DNA of 64,000 bases from an uncultured Dysosmobacter sp. (GCA_934565855.1 CAKTIO010000004.1:192854-256853), one strand, 5' to 3'. Shown: positions 43,438 through 52,496, counted from the stretch's first letter. Notes: generated by a model from the letters alone, not told the origin. Program-made: numbers and translations.

Positions 43438-43500
43438 CCCAACAGGCTGGGAGCCGCTCGCAGACGCGGGCGGCTCTTGATTTTGCAAAGGAAGTTGCGT

Positions 43501-45576
43501 ATGAAATGTAAGATACTGCATGAAAGCCGCGGACGGATCCGTGTGCATTTTCCGAGAAAATATATGTCCATGGCAGAGGCGGACCAGATAGAGGCTTACC
43601 TGAATGGGCTGGACGGTGTCCGGCAGGCAATGGTATATGACCGCATCTGTGACGCCGTGATCCTCTACCGGGAGAACCGGGAAGGTATCATTCAGGGGCT
43701 TGCCAGGTTCCGGATGGACCCGCAGGCACTGACAGCTCCGGTTCCTGAGAACAGCGGACGCGCGCTGAACCGGACCTATCAGGAAAAAATGGTGAATATG
43801 GTCCTCTTTTATGGACTGCGGAAGCTGTATCTGCCGGTTCCGCTGCGCATTGCCTATACGGCATTCCGTTCTATTCGCTTCCTGCTGAAGGGTGTGCGCT
43901 GCCTGCTGCAGAGAAAGCTGGAGGTGGAGGTGCTGGATGCACTTTCCATCGGCGTTTCTATGGCGCGGGGAGACTTTGGTACGGCAGGTTCCGTCATGTT
44001 CCTGCTGAACATCGGCGAACTGCTGGAGGAGTGGACCCGGAAGAAGTCCCTGAACGATCTGGCGCGCAGCCTGTCCCTGAATGTGGACCGGGTGTGGCTG
44101 AAGACCGCGGATTCCGAGGTGCTGGTACCGATCTCCCAGGTCCGTCCCGGCGACCAGATCTGCATCCACACGGGCAATGTGATCCCGCTGGACGGCAGAG
44201 TGGTTTCCGGCGAAGCCAGTGTCAATCAGGCGTCTCTGACCGGCGAATCCGTGGCGGTACTGAAAAGCGCCGGCGCCGTGGCATATGCCGGCACTGTGGT
44301 GGAAGAGGGCGAATGCGTGATCCAGGTGGAGCAGCAGTCCGGCTCCGGTCGTTACGATCAGATCGTGACCATGATCCAGGAGTCCGAGAAGCTGAAATCC
44401 GGCACGGAGAACCGGGCGTTGAGCCTGGCGGATAAGCTGGTGCCGTATTCTCTGGCAGGCACGGTGCTGACCTATGCGCTGACCCGCAATGTGACCCGTG
44501 CCATTTCCATTCTGATGGTGGATTATTCCTGTGCGCTGAAGCTGTCCATGCCGCTGGCGGTGCTTTCCGCCATGCGGGAATGCGGCAGCTACCACATCAC
44601 CGTCAAGGGCGGAAAGTATCTGGAGGCAATGGCAAAGGCAGACACCATTGTGTTCGACAAAACGGGCACACTGACTCATGCGACGCCGGTGGTGGCGAAG
44701 GTGGTTTCCTTTGGCGACAGAAGCGAGCGGCAGATCTTGCAGGTCGCTGCCTGTCTGGAGGAGCACTATCCCCACTCTATGGCAAACGCCGTGGTCAAGG
44801 CGGCAAAGGATCAGGGCATTCAGCACGATGAAATGCACTCCGAGGTGGAGTATGTCGTGGCACATGGTATTTCCAGCCGCATCAACGGTATGAAGGTTAT
44901 CATCGGCAGTGAGCATTTCGTCTTTGAGGACGAGAAGTGCAGGGTGCCGGAGGGCGAGCAGAGCAAATATGAGACCCTGCCGCCGGAGTATTCCCACCTG
45001 TACCTCGCCATTGGCGGGACCCTCGCCGGAGTGATCTGCATCTCCGATCCCCTGCGGGAGGAGGCGGAGGCGGTGCTGAACAGCCTGCGACGCCTGGGCG
45101 TAAAGAAGGCAGTCATGATGACAGGCGACAACCAGCGGACCGCTGCTGCCATCGCCGCACAGGTAGGCGTGGATGAATACTACGCCGAGGTGCTGCCGGA
45201 GGATAAGGCGCGCTTTGTGGAGCAGGAGAAGGCTGCCGGAAGAACGGTCGTCATGATCGGCGACGGCATCAACGATTCTCCGGCACTGTCCGCTGCGGAT
45301 GTGGGCATTGCCATCAGCGATGGCGCGGCGATTGCAAGAGAAATTGCGGACATCACCATTGCAGCAGATGACCTGTTTGAGCTGGTGCTGCTGAAGATGA
45401 TCTCCAACGATCTTCTGAAGCGGATCAATGGAAATTACCGCTTCGTCATTGGCTTCAACTCGGCACTGATCGCACTGGGTGTTGCGGGCGTACTGCCCCC
45501 GGCAACCTCGGCGTTGCTGCACAACCTGTCCACCATTGGAATCAGCGTGCGCAGCATGACCAACCTGCTGGACTGA
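43501..45576 (+). CDS. Heavy-metal-translocating P-type ATPase (P1B) with YSC in place of CPC
   Basis: 691 residues. An N-terminal region of about 90 residues has an HMA-like fold without the CxxC motif (RIRVHFPRKYMSMAEADQIEAYLNGLDGV). The actuator has TGES (247-250), the phosphorylation site is DKTGTLT (386-392), the hinge GDGINDSPALSAADVGIA. In the membrane motif where P1B pumps have CPCALGLATP, this one reads YSCALKLSMP (342-351), so one Cys and the Pro are replaced. The pump is predicted to export a transition metal, but Cu+ is unlikely; Fe2+, Mn2+ or Zn2+ are possible given the feo context. AAAGGAAG precedes the ATG. Confidence 0.9.
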   Translation: MKCKILHESRGRIRVHFPRKYMSMAEADQIEAYLNGLDGVRQAMVYDRICDAVILYRENREGIIQGLARFRMDPQALTAPVPENSGRALNRTYQEKMVNMVLFYGLRKLYLPVPLRIAYTAFRSIRFLLKGVRCLLQRKLEVEVLDALSIGVSMARGDFGTAGSVMFLLNIGELLEEWTRKKSLNDLARSLSLNVDRVWLKTADSEVLVPISQVRPGDQICIHTGNVIPLDGRVVSGEASVNQASLTGESVAVLKSAGAVAYAGTVVEEGECVIQVEQQSGSGRYDQIVTMIQESEKLKSGTENRALSLADKLVPYSLAGTVLTYALTRNVTRAISILMVDYSCALKLSMPLAVLSAMRECGSYHITVKGGKYLEAMAKADTIVFDKTGTLTHATPVVAKVVSFGDRSERQILQVAACLEEHYPHSMANAVVKAAKDQGIQHDEMHSEVEYVVAHGISSRINGMKVIIGSEHFVFEDEKCRVPEGEQSKYETLPPEYSHLYLAIGGTLAGVICISDPLREEAEAVLNSLRRLGVKKAVMMTGDNQRTAAAIAAQVGVDEYYAEVLPEDKARFVEQEKAAGRTVVMIGDGINDSPALSAADVGIAISDGAAIAREIADITIAADDLFELVLLKMISNDLLKRINGNYRFVIGFNSALIALGVAGVLPPATSALLHNLSTIGISVRSMTNLLD

Positions 45577-45603
45577 CCGCTGAACAATAAAAAGCATAAA
45601 GAG

Positions 45604-45647
45604 AATCCCCGGAGCGCGGCGAGATATCTGCGTTCCGGGGATTTTTT
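45604..45647 (+). terminator. Terminator after the P-type ATPase gene
   Basis: AATCCCCGGA-CGC pairs with GCG-TCCGGGGATT and is followed by TTTTTATAA. Confidence 0.85.
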
Positions 45648-45735
45648 ATAATACATATGAATATATACAGAGGAAAGGCTGTAAAAAAGCTGTTAAAAAC
45701 ATAGGAAAAAATGGAAAGGCGGCAGGTTGGTTTGC

Positions 45736-45741
45736 TATAAT
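45736..45741 (+). promoter_or_regulatory. Extended -10 promoter for the YitT gene
   Basis: A perfect TATAAT preceded by TTGC (extended TG). No good -35 hexamer is seen at 16-18 bases. Confidence 0.5.
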
Positions 45742-45782
45742 GGCGGCAGGATCGCATTCATAAGTTGAAGAAAGGTTGACGT

Positions 45783-46727
45783 ATGAAACAGATTTTGAAG
45801 AAGTGGAAACGAACAGACACGGTTGCGTTGCTGATGCTGACGCTTGCCGGAATGGTAAACGCCTTTGGCATCACGATTTTTCTCTCTCCGGTGAAGCTGT
45901 ATGACAGTGGCATTTCCGGCTTGTCCATGCTGCTGGCGCAGATTACGCCAGACAATTTATCCCTGTCCCTGTTTCTGCTGGTGCTGAACATTCCGCTGTT
46001 CCTTTACGGCTTAAAGCGGCAGGGAGGACGCTTTACCATCTGTGCTGTATACACGGTGGCGGTCTACTCCTTCAGCGCCTGGATGATTACAGATGTGCTG
46101 CCGGTGGACGTCAGCTTTGCCTCACCGCTGGCAGGCAGTGACCTGCTGCTGTGCGCGCTTTTCGGCGGTGTGATCTCCGGCGTGGGCAGCGGTCTTGCCA
46201 TCCGCTCTGGCGGAGCAATGGATGGTATTGAGGTCATGGCGGTGATTTTTGCCAAGCAGTTGGGTATCACGGTAGGGACCTTTGTGATGATCTTCAACGT
46301 AGTGCTGTATGTGGTCTGCGGCTTCGTCATTCACAGCTGGATTCTGCCGTTGTACTCTATCGTCACCTACGGCGCGGCGCTGAAAACTGTGGACTATGTG
46401 GTGGATGGTCTCAGCCGCTCCAAGGCGGCGATCATCGTCACTGCCGATGCGGACCGGGTCAGCGCGGCACTGTCGGATGCCTTTACCTGCGGGACCACCG
46501 TGCTGGATGCCGAGGGCGGCTATTCCAAGGCACCGCTGAAAATGATTTATTTCGTAGTGAACCGATTTCAGGTGTCAAAGATGAAGAACATCGTTCACGG
46601 TATCGACCCGCTGGCGTATATCACACTGAACGAGGTGGCGGACATTTTCCCGGCGAATCAATCCGCGGTACAGGCGCAGGCTGCTGCGAAAAAGGCGGCG
46701 GAGACGGACGCAAAAGGAGAGGGCTGA
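45783..46727 (+). CDS. YitT family membrane protein (DUF161 + DUF2179)
   Basis: 314 residues. Five or six membrane helices with the family motifs GIAFLSPVKLYDSGISGLSMLL (core LYDSGISGLS) and GLAIRSGGAMDGIEVMAVIF fill the first 200 residues, and a C-terminal DUF2179 domain (TTVLDAEGGYSKAPLKMIYFVVNRFQVSKMKNIV) follows, probably a cytoplasmic regulatory domain. YitT proteins are widespread in Firmicutes with unknown function. GAAAGGTTGACGT precedes the ATG. Single-gene unit that converges with the LysR gene. Confidence 0.9.
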   Translation: MKQILKKWKRTDTVALLMLTLAGMVNAFGITIFLSPVKLYDSGISGLSMLLAQITPDNLSLSLFLLVLNIPLFLYGLKRQGGRFTICAVYTVAVYSFSAWMITDVLPVDVSFASPLAGSDLLLCALFGGVISGVGSGLAIRSGGAMDGIEVMAVIFAKQLGITVGTFVMIFNVVLYVVCGFVIHSWILPLYSIVTYGAALKTVDYVVDGLSRSKAAIIVTADADRVSAALSDAFTCGTTVLDAEGGYSKAPLKMIYFVVNRFQVSKMKNIVHGIDPLAYITLNEVADIFPANQSAVQAQAAAKKAAETDAKGEG

Positions 46728-46737
46728 CCGCCTGGTG

Positions 46738-47667
46738 TCAGGTGTCAAGCGTGGGGTAGGTTTCCCGGGAGATGCGGATGAACTCTGAAAGAATTTTCCA
46801 CTGATAGGACCGGGACAGGACACCGAAGCGGATGGAATAGGCGGCGTCCTCCGGCAGGGGAAAGCTCTCCACGGCGGCAAGCTGCTGGGGTGCCAGCACG
46901 GCGCGCACCAGATTTTCCGGGGCGAAGCAGGCGCCGGCTCCCTGTGCGCACAGTGCCAGCAGCGTTTCCATATTGTCGGATTTGACCCGAATGGGCGGCT
47001 GGATGCCGGATCGCTGGATAAGGCTGCGTCCGATGCTGCCGGCGATGTCCATGGAATTGCCCAGCAGGAAGGGACAGTCCTTCAGGGCTTGCAGTTCGCC
47101 CCGGCGGATGTCCTCCCGCAGCTGGGCGCGCGATTCCGAGGTGCCGGGAAGCAGCTGGTTGGGAATCAGCAGGATCACATGCTCCCGGTAGAAGTCGTAA
47201 AGCTCCACCTCGGGAAGGTCTCTGGGAAAGCGGGCGACGGCAAGGTCGATCTTTCCGTCGATCAGAAGCTTTTGCAGGGATTCGTTGGAGGTTTCCGTCA
47301 GGTAGATCTGAATGGCGGGAAAAACCGCCTGAAAGGCGGTGATGAGCTGCGGCATGATGCTGCGTCCGCGAGTAAAGGCGATGCCGATGCGCAGCTCGCC
47401 CTTCTGGTTTTGGGAGATGTCGCAAAGCTCCTCGTACATATTCTGCTGAAGCATCCGGATATCCGTGGCGTAGCGCAGAAAGACCCGCCCGGCATAGGTC
47501 AGCTCCAGCGGGACCCTCCGCACCAGCAGCTGGCAGTTCAGCTCCCGCTCCAATGCGGCGATGCGGGCGGAAAGCGATTGCTGTGTGATGTGCAGAGACT
47601 CTGCCGCCCGGGTGAAGTTCCGCTCCTGTGCCAGAACGGTGAAGTATTCCAGCGTATGAAAGTTCAT
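46738..47667 (-). CDS. LysR family transcriptional regulator
   Basis: 309 residues. The N-terminal helix-turn-helix is FTVLAQERNFTRAAESLHITQQSLSARIAALERELN (about 9-45), the linker helix and a periplasmic-binding-protein-like effector domain follow (GELRIGIAFTRGRSIMPQLI). It is divergent from an AEC transporter 107 bases away, the classical LysR layout, so the transporter is its likely target and the effector may be the transported organic acid. The intergenic region has an A/T-rich stretch TATATACGAAATTTAACAG that could hold its site. Confidence 0.92.
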   Translation of the reverse strand: MNFHTLEYFTVLAQERNFTRAAESLHITQQSLSARIAALERELNCQLLVRRVPLELTYAGRVFLRYATDIRMLQQNMYEELCDISQNQKGELRIGIAFTRGRSIMPQLITAFQAVFPAIQIYLTETSNESLQKLLIDGKIDLAVARFPRDLPEVELYDFYREHVILLIPNQLLPGTSESRAQLREDIRRGELQALKDCPFLLGNSMDIAGSIGRSLIQRSGIQPPIRVKSDNMETLLALCAQGAGACFAPENLVRAVLAPQQLAAVESFPLPEDAAYSIRFGVLSRSYQWKILSEFIRISRETYPTLDT

Positions 47668-47774
47668 GGGGTGCCTCCTGTATCACAAATTTTGACTGTA
47701 GTATATACGAAATTTAACAGTTTTACAAGCACTTTCTTTTCTGCTATGGTGGAAGCAGAAAGGCGGGTGGCACA

Positions 47775-48692
47775 ATGCAGATGTTAAAGCTGGGGTCCCT
47801 GCAGCTGACGCTGTTTGCGATGATGCTGGTGGGCGCACTCTTGAAGCGGAAGGGAATTTTGAACGCGGCGGGAAAGAAGTGCCTGTCGGACCTGTGCATT
47901 CAGGTGGTCATTCCCTGCAATATTTTCAAGTCCTGCTTGATCGACCTGGACCAGGGCGTTCTCCGGTCCTGTGGACTGCTGCTGATTTCTGCCGTGGGGA
48001 TGCAGGCGCTGTGTCTGCTGTGGAACCGGGTGGCGTTCCGGCGGATGCCTGCCCAGCGGAGAAAGGTGCTGCAATACTGCACCATTGTTCCCATGAGCGG
48101 TTTTCTGGGAAATCCCATTGCCGAGGGCATTTATAACGAGATCGGCGTGCTGTATACCTCTATTTACCTGATTCCCATGCGGGTGGTCATGTGGTCTGTG
48201 GGAACGACCTATTTTCTGGCAGACGCCAAAACGGACCGGAAGAGCGTGTTGAAAAATGTGCTGACACATCCCTGTCTGGTTGCTGTGTATTTGGGGCTTT
48301 TCTGCATGGTGACGCAGGTGCAGCTGCCATCGGTAGTCCTGAACACCGTGCGGTATATTGGCAGCTGCAATTCCGCCCTGACCATGTTTGTGGTGGGAAC
48401 CATTCTGGCGGATGTGCCGCTGCGGTCCGTTTTTCGGAGGGACACCGCGCTGTTTGCTGTGCTGCGGCTGTGCCTGCTGCCTGTTGCGGCGCTGGCGCTG
48501 GGAACGGCGTTGCGTTTGAATCCCACGGCTCTGGGCGTCAGCGTACTGATGACGGGAATGCCTGCCGGGGCAACGGCAGCGATCTTCGCGGAGAAATACG
48601 GCAGCGACGCCGCTTTTGCCACGCAGTGTGTGGTGCTGACCACGTTGGTGTCCATGCTGACGCTGCCGCTGTGGGCGTACCTGGTGGGCTGA
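47775..48692 (+). CDS. AEC family transporter (auxin efflux carrier-like)
   Basis: 305 residues with about ten membrane helices. Family motifs are the Asn/Pro break IQVVIPCNIFKSC in the first half and SVLMTGMPAGATAAIFAEKYG in the second. Bacterial AEC proteins such as MleP move malate or other organic acids, and export is also possible. The divergent LysR gene probably controls it. It ends 12 bases before the promoter of the BlaI-like gene. Confidence 0.88.
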   Translation: MQMLKLGSLQLTLFAMMLVGALLKRKGILNAAGKKCLSDLCIQVVIPCNIFKSCLIDLDQGVLRSCGLLLISAVGMQALCLLWNRVAFRRMPAQRRKVLQYCTIVPMSGFLGNPIAEGIYNEIGVLYTSIYLIPMRVVMWSVGTTYFLADAKTDRKSVLKNVLTHPCLVAVYLGLFCMVTQVQLPSVVLNTVRYIGSCNSALTMFVVGTILADVPLRSVFRRDTALFAVLRLCLLPVAALALGTALRLNPTALGVSVLMTGMPAGATAAIFAEKYGSDAAFATQCVVLTTLVSMLTLPLWAYLVG

Positions 48693-48703
48693 AAAGTAGG
48701 GAA

Positions 48704-48732
48704 TTGACAAGAACCTCCTACAGGTGTAGTAT
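48704..48732 (+). promoter_or_regulatory. Promoter of the BlaI/BlaR-like unit
   Basis: TTGACA (48704-48709), 17 bases, TAGTAT (48727-48732). Operator 1 covers the spacer and runs into the -10 box. Confidence 0.7.
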
Positions 48733-48766
48733 GAAGGCAAGGATTCTACTACACCTGTAGGAGGTT
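48712..48766 (+). promoter_or_regulatory. Twin BlaI/CopY-type operators in a 20-bp perfect inverted repeat
   Basis: The arms 48712-48731 and 48747-48766 are exact reverse complements of 20 bases, separated by 15. Each contains a core of the TACAnnTGTA type known for CopY/BlaI/MecI repressors: TACAGGTGTA at 48719-48728 and TACACCTGTA at 48750-48759. The first lies between -35 and -10, the second holds the AGGAGG ribosome site of the regulator gene. In RNA the arms would form a hairpin that hides that site if transcription starts upstream. Confidence 0.85.
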
Positions 48767-48771
48767 TTGCC

Positions 48772-49137
48772 ATGACGAGATTATCAGACCGGGAATGGGC
48801 AGTGCTGACAGCACTGTGGGATACCGGCGGCGCGGAGCTGGGGCAGCTGACAGAACAGCTGCAAAAGGAGACCGGATGGAGCCGGAACACCGTGCTGACC
48901 TATCTCACCCGTATGGAGTCCAAGGGACTGGTGGAGATCCAGAAGGAGGTCACGCCCCACCGTTACCGGGCGGCGCTGCGGCGGGAGGACTGCCGGGCGC
49001 AGGAGCGCCGCAGCTTTTTGCAGCGGGTCTATCATGGCTCTGCGGGAGAGCTGGTGGCGGCGTTTTTGAAGGAAGAACCCATCACCTCTGAAGAGCGGGA
49101 GCAGCTGCGGAAGCTGCTGGACGAGATGGAGGTGTGA
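48772..49137 (+). CDS. BlaI/MecI/CopY family repressor
   Basis: 121 residues with the PF03965 winged helix: LSDREWAVLTALWDTGGAELGQLTEQL and GWSRNTVLTYLTRMESKGLVEIQKEVTPHRYRA, followed by the dimerisation helices that include the region cleaved in BlaI. It should bind the twin operators in front of its own gene and be inactivated by the M56 protease encoded next. The ATG lies six bases after the AGGAGG that is part of the operator arm. Confidence 0.93.
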   Translation: MTRLSDREWAVLTALWDTGGAELGQLTEQLQKETGWSRNTVLTYLTRMESKGLVEIQKEVTPHRYRAALRREDCRAQERRSFLQRVYHGSAGELVAAFLKEEPITSEEREQLRKLLDEMEV

Positions 49138-49138
49138 G

Positions 49139-51145
49139 ATGCGGGATATCTGGAGCTTTCTGCTGCAAACGCTGACAGCGTCCGGCGTGGCGGTGCTGCT
49201 GTTGGCAGTGAAGGCAATGCTGCGGGACAAGCTGCCGCCCAAGTGGCATTTTGCCAGCTGGAGCGTACTGGCATGGGCGCTGCTGCTTCCGGCGGGGCTG
49301 GGCGGACGGTATGTGCTGTTCAACTGGCGGTGGGTCGTGGAGACGCTGAAGACCCTTCTGACAGGCAGCGTCACCATCACCCATGTGCAGGCGCCGGTGC
49401 CGCTGCCGTCCTGGTCGGCTCCGTCCAACGCGGCGGACTGGCTGTATGTAGTGTATGTCCTGGGTGTGGCGGTGCTTCTGCTGCGCTACCTGTACGCCTA
49501 TGGGCGTCTGCGGCTGGCGCTGCACCGGGGGATTCCGGCGGACGAAAAACGGCAGGCACAGCTGGCGGCTGTGGCAGAGCGGTACCAGCTGCGGACCTGC
49601 ACGGCGGTAGAGGTATCGGGACTGACCTCTGCCTTTGTCTGCGGTGTGCTGCATCCGGTGCTGGCGCTGCCTGCCGGACAGGAGGTGGACGATAAGGTCC
49701 TTCTGCATGAGCTGCTGCACCTCGCCTCTCACGACTCTGCATGGGGAATGGTGATCTGCCTGTTCCGCTGTCTGCATTGGTGCAATCCGCTGATATGGTA
49801 CTGTGCCGATCAGGCAGGAAATGATCTGGAAGCCCGCTGTGACCAACGGGTGCTGGAGCGGATTGAGGGAGAGGAGCGCCGGGACTATGGACGCATCCTG
49901 CTGTCCATGGCAAGCGAGACTTATGCCTGCTCGCCGGGAACCTCCTCTATGGCGAACGGCGGAAAAAATATCCGCCGCCGCATTGAAGCCATCGCGCGTT
50001 TTAAGAGATATCCCGCCGGAATGGCACTGGTGTCGGTCTGCATGCTGGTGCTGCTTCTGGGAGGCGTCACCGTAGGCGCCCGGGCGGAATCAATTTATGT
50101 AAGTGATGGAACCTTGCCTCAGCAGTGGGAGGACACCCTGTCGATGGCGTCTGCCAGAGCGGTCTGGTGCAGTACGCCGGATGGGGCGATGGACACCTAT
50201 GCCAAGGCGGTGCTGACACAGAACGGCGCTTACCGCGCTATGTGTGCACCGGAGGAAGAACAGATTGCCCTATTGGAGGAAATAGAAAAAAACCGGGACC
50301 GCCAGCCGAGGTGGGACGGTGGAATATCCACCAAGCTGTCCTCGTATCCAAATCAGCAAATGGGATACTGCATGCTGAATCCCCGGCGGGATGGGAACGG
50401 CTATCTGGCAACGCTGATTGTGGATCTGAATTATCCGCCGGAGGGGCAGGCACGGTCCAATGAAATGGATGCCTGGCTCGCTCTGCAAAGGCTCCGGGTG
50501 GAGAAACAGCAGGGGCGTTGGGTGGTGCTGCCGCAGGAGGATTTCCGGGCGGTAAAAACGAGCAGAGGAGTTGGGCAGACATATCTCACAAATTTTGGAT
50601 TGGCAGAAGGAGAAGAATGGGATTACATAGCCTATGCGGACAGTATGGATGATATCCGGGTAGAGGTACGGTATATGACATCAGCTACCATGAACCGTGT
50701 GTCGATTAACGATTTCTATCCTACCTCTTTTATTGACAGCATGGTTAATTACAGCACTTTTGACCTGACGCCGAAACCGGCTGGTGAGTTTAATGATTAC
50801 TGGGCACATCAGGATTTGGTAGTCATTGTCCCGGAAGCAGAAGCGTATGCCCCTCCCATCCGTTGGGTTGGAGTGTCTGCCTCGCCGATGGAATCGCTGA
50901 AGGCTCAGCGTCCGGAGTTAAAAAGACCTTTGACAGTCAATTCCGGAGGAGGAGACAGTGATGGTGGGGTGTTTGGATCCAGCACCGTGAACAGTGGTCA
51001 GCAGGAGGTTAAAATTTCTGGTGGAGCAAATTCAGGGCATACATTGAAGAATTTTCAATTTCCAAAGCTTTATGCGGCAGAGCTGTATATCAATGGAGTA
51101 AAGACAGCGGACCTGACGCTGCTGCCGGAGGAGGGAGAATCGTGA
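49139..51145 (+). CDS. M56 family (BlaR1-like) membrane metalloprotease/sensor
   Basis: 668 residues. Four N-terminal membrane segments flank a zinc-protease core with HELLH (His190, Glu191, His194) in VLLHELLHLASHD and the third-ligand region EARCDQRVLE. A further membrane helix near 295-315 leads to an external C-terminal part of about 350 residues. BlaR1 has a penicillin-binding sensor there with STYK and KTG motifs; I see neither, so the ligand is different and unknown. The start follows the repressor stop by one base, and the 3' end overlaps the next gene by four. Confidence 0.88.
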   Translation: MRDIWSFLLQTLTASGVAVLLLAVKAMLRDKLPPKWHFASWSVLAWALLLPAGLGGRYVLFNWRWVVETLKTLLTGSVTITHVQAPVPLPSWSAPSNAADWLYVVYVLGVAVLLLRYLYAYGRLRLALHRGIPADEKRQAQLAAVAERYQLRTCTAVEVSGLTSAFVCGVLHPVLALPAGQEVDDKVLLHELLHLASHDSAWGMVICLFRCLHWCNPLIWYCADQAGNDLEARCDQRVLERIEGEERRDYGRILLSMASETYACSPGTSSMANGGKNIRRRIEAIARFKRYPAGMALVSVCMLVLLLGGVTVGARAESIYVSDGTLPQQWEDTLSMASARAVWCSTPDGAMDTYAKAVLTQNGAYRAMCAPEEEQIALLEEIEKNRDRQPRWDGGISTKLSSYPNQQMGYCMLNPRRDGNGYLATLIVDLNYPPEGQARSNEMDAWLALQRLRVEKQQGRWVVLPQEDFRAVKTSRGVGQTYLTNFGLAEGEEWDYIAYADSMDDIRVEVRYMTSATMNRVSINDFYPTSFIDSMVNYSTFDLTPKPAGEFNDYWAHQDLVVIVPEAEAYAPPIRWVGVSASPMESLKAQRPELKRPLTVNSGGGDSDGGVFGSSTVNSGQQEVKISGGANSGHTLKNFQFPKLYAAELYINGVKTADLTLLPEEGES

Positions 51146-51777
51146 ATAACCGGGAAACCTTGTATGACGGAGCGCTTTCTGCAGCGTGGGGATATCTGTT
51201 CCTGAATCTGAACATCAGCTTCGGCAGGCTGAATATCTTACCTGAGTTTGGAGGATATCTGCTGCTTTTATCGGCAATCAACTCCTGGAGCGTGGAGCGG
51301 CGGGACTTGCTGTTGCTGCGTCCCATTGGAAAGCTGCTGGTGGTTTGGAGCGGCATGGACTGGGTAATGAATTTGATTTGGGGCATCAGTATTTATGAGC
51401 TTACCGGTCTCTGGCAGTTTGGAAACCTGTTGGCTGGCGTGGCTGCCATGTATTTTCATTTCCAGTTTTTAACGGATAGTGCGGCAATCGCGGCAGAATA
51501 CCAGGCTCCGGACGGGCAGTTGGATCAGACCATCCTCCGGCGGAGGACGTGGATGGTGGTGTTGACGACTGTTGTGATGCTGAACATCCTTCTCCGGGAC
51601 TGGCTGGGAGATGGCTGCTTTATGGCACTGGCGGTTATCCGGGTGATCATCGGCATCAGCGTTGTGATGGCGATGTTTGCGTTGAGATGGGAGCTTGCCG
51701 GTGATGCGAACCCGCCGTCAGATGACGATACGGCGGCTCCGGCACTTCCAGAGAAAGATCAGACCGAAGAGCAATAA
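51142..51777 (+). CDS. Membrane protein of unknown function coupled to the M56 gene
   Basis: 211 residues with about five membrane segments: AAWGYLFLNLNISFGRLNILPEFGGYLLLLSAI, LLVVWSGMDWVMNLIWGIS, and three in the second half. The NISFGRLNILPEFGGYLLL stretch resembles small membrane proteins encoded beside BlaR/M56 genes in clostridia, but I have no name for the family. The GTG start overlaps the M56 stop (GTGA) with GGAGGAGGG upstream, so it is certainly co-translated and may be the target or helper of the sensor. Confidence 0.75.
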   Translation: MNNRETLYDGALSAAWGYLFLNLNISFGRLNILPEFGGYLLLLSAINSWSVERRDLLLLRPIGKLLVVWSGMDWVMNLIWGISIYELTGLWQFGNLLAGVAAMYFHFQFLTDSAAIAAEYQAPDGQLDQTILRRRTWMVVLTTVVMLNILLRDWLGDGCFMALAVIRVIIGISVVMAMFALRWELAGDANPPSDDDTAAPALPEKDQTEEQ

Positions 51778-51780
51778 AGA

Positions 51781-51816
51781 AGGGAACCGGCGGAAGCCTC
51801 CGCCGGTTCCCTTTTT
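51781..51816. terminator. Bidirectional terminator
   Basis: AGGGAACCGGCGGA pairs with TCCGCCGGTTCCCT; TTTTTAT follows on the plus strand. It separates the M56 unit from the converging phosphodiesterase gene. Confidence 0.85.
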
Positions 51817-51831
51817 ATGAGACAAAAGCGC

Positions 51832-52386
51832 TCACCGTGTCAGCTGGTAGGTCTGGTAAGCACCTCCGGTCTCCACGTCCACCCAGGTGAACACACCGTT
51901 CTGCAAAAACAGGCAGCTGTGTCGGCTGCCCTCCTTGGGCAGGGCGACCGAGCCGGGATTCAAATAGGTGTAGCCCTGCTTTTCCACAACCTTGGGAATG
52001 TGCGTGTGTCCGCACAGCAGAAGGTCGCCGTTCATCAGGGGAGGGGGTGCATCCTCTCCGCAGTGGTGTCCGTGGGCGGCATAAAGCAGGCGGTCTCCCA
52101 CGGGGAAGGCGGCATATTCCGCCAGAATGGGGAATTCCAGCACCATCTGGTCTACCTCTGCATCACAGTTTCCGCGAACGCAGAGCAGGCGGCTCCGGCA
52201 GCGGTTCAGCATGGCGGCAACCGCCTTGGGGTCATATTCTGCCGGAAGATCGTTCCGGGGACCGTGGTATAGCAGATCGCCCAGCAGAAGCAGGCGGCTG
52301 GCGTGGGATGCTTCCAACAGCTCCAGCAGCTTCCGGCAGTATAGCGCGGAGCCGTGAATGTCCGATGCGATCATCCATTTTTCCAT
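51832..52386 (-). CDS. YfcE-like metallophosphoesterase
   Basis: 184 residues of the small MPE family. Metal-ligand motifs in order are ASDIHGSALY, LLGDLLYHGPRNDLPAEYD, RGNCDAEVD, YAAHGHHCGED and LLCGHTHIPK, all intact. YfcE-type enzymes are cytoplasmic manganese phosphodiesterases. Length and motifs fit well; the natural substrate is unknown. It is a single-gene unit with A/G-rich upstream DNA. Confidence 0.92.
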   Translation of the reverse strand: MEKWMIASDIHGSALYCRKLLELLEASHASRLLLLGDLLYHGPRNDLPAEYDPKAVAAMLNRCRSRLLCVRGNCDAEVDQMVLEFPILAEYAAFPVGDRLLYAAHGHHCGEDAPPPLMNGDLLLCGHTHIPKVVEKQGYTYLNPGSVALPKEGSRHSCLFLQNGVFTWVDVETGGAYQTYQLTR

Positions 52387-52496
52387 AAAAAACTCCTTTG
52401 CGGTGAAGATGATGCTATTGTAAACCGAAAGCGGCGGGTCTGTAAAGGCGGAAAGGGGAGCAGAAAAAGAAAAGTGAAAAAAATAAAAGAAACCGC

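Noticed and set aside
43126..45597. 823-codon minus-strand frame
   Set aside because: Mirror of the P-type ATPase and DUF6110 genes; same shadow composition.
46745..47686. Second minus-strand frame of 313 codons over the LysR gene
   Set aside because: The other frame gives a textbook LysR protein; this one is a frame shadow.
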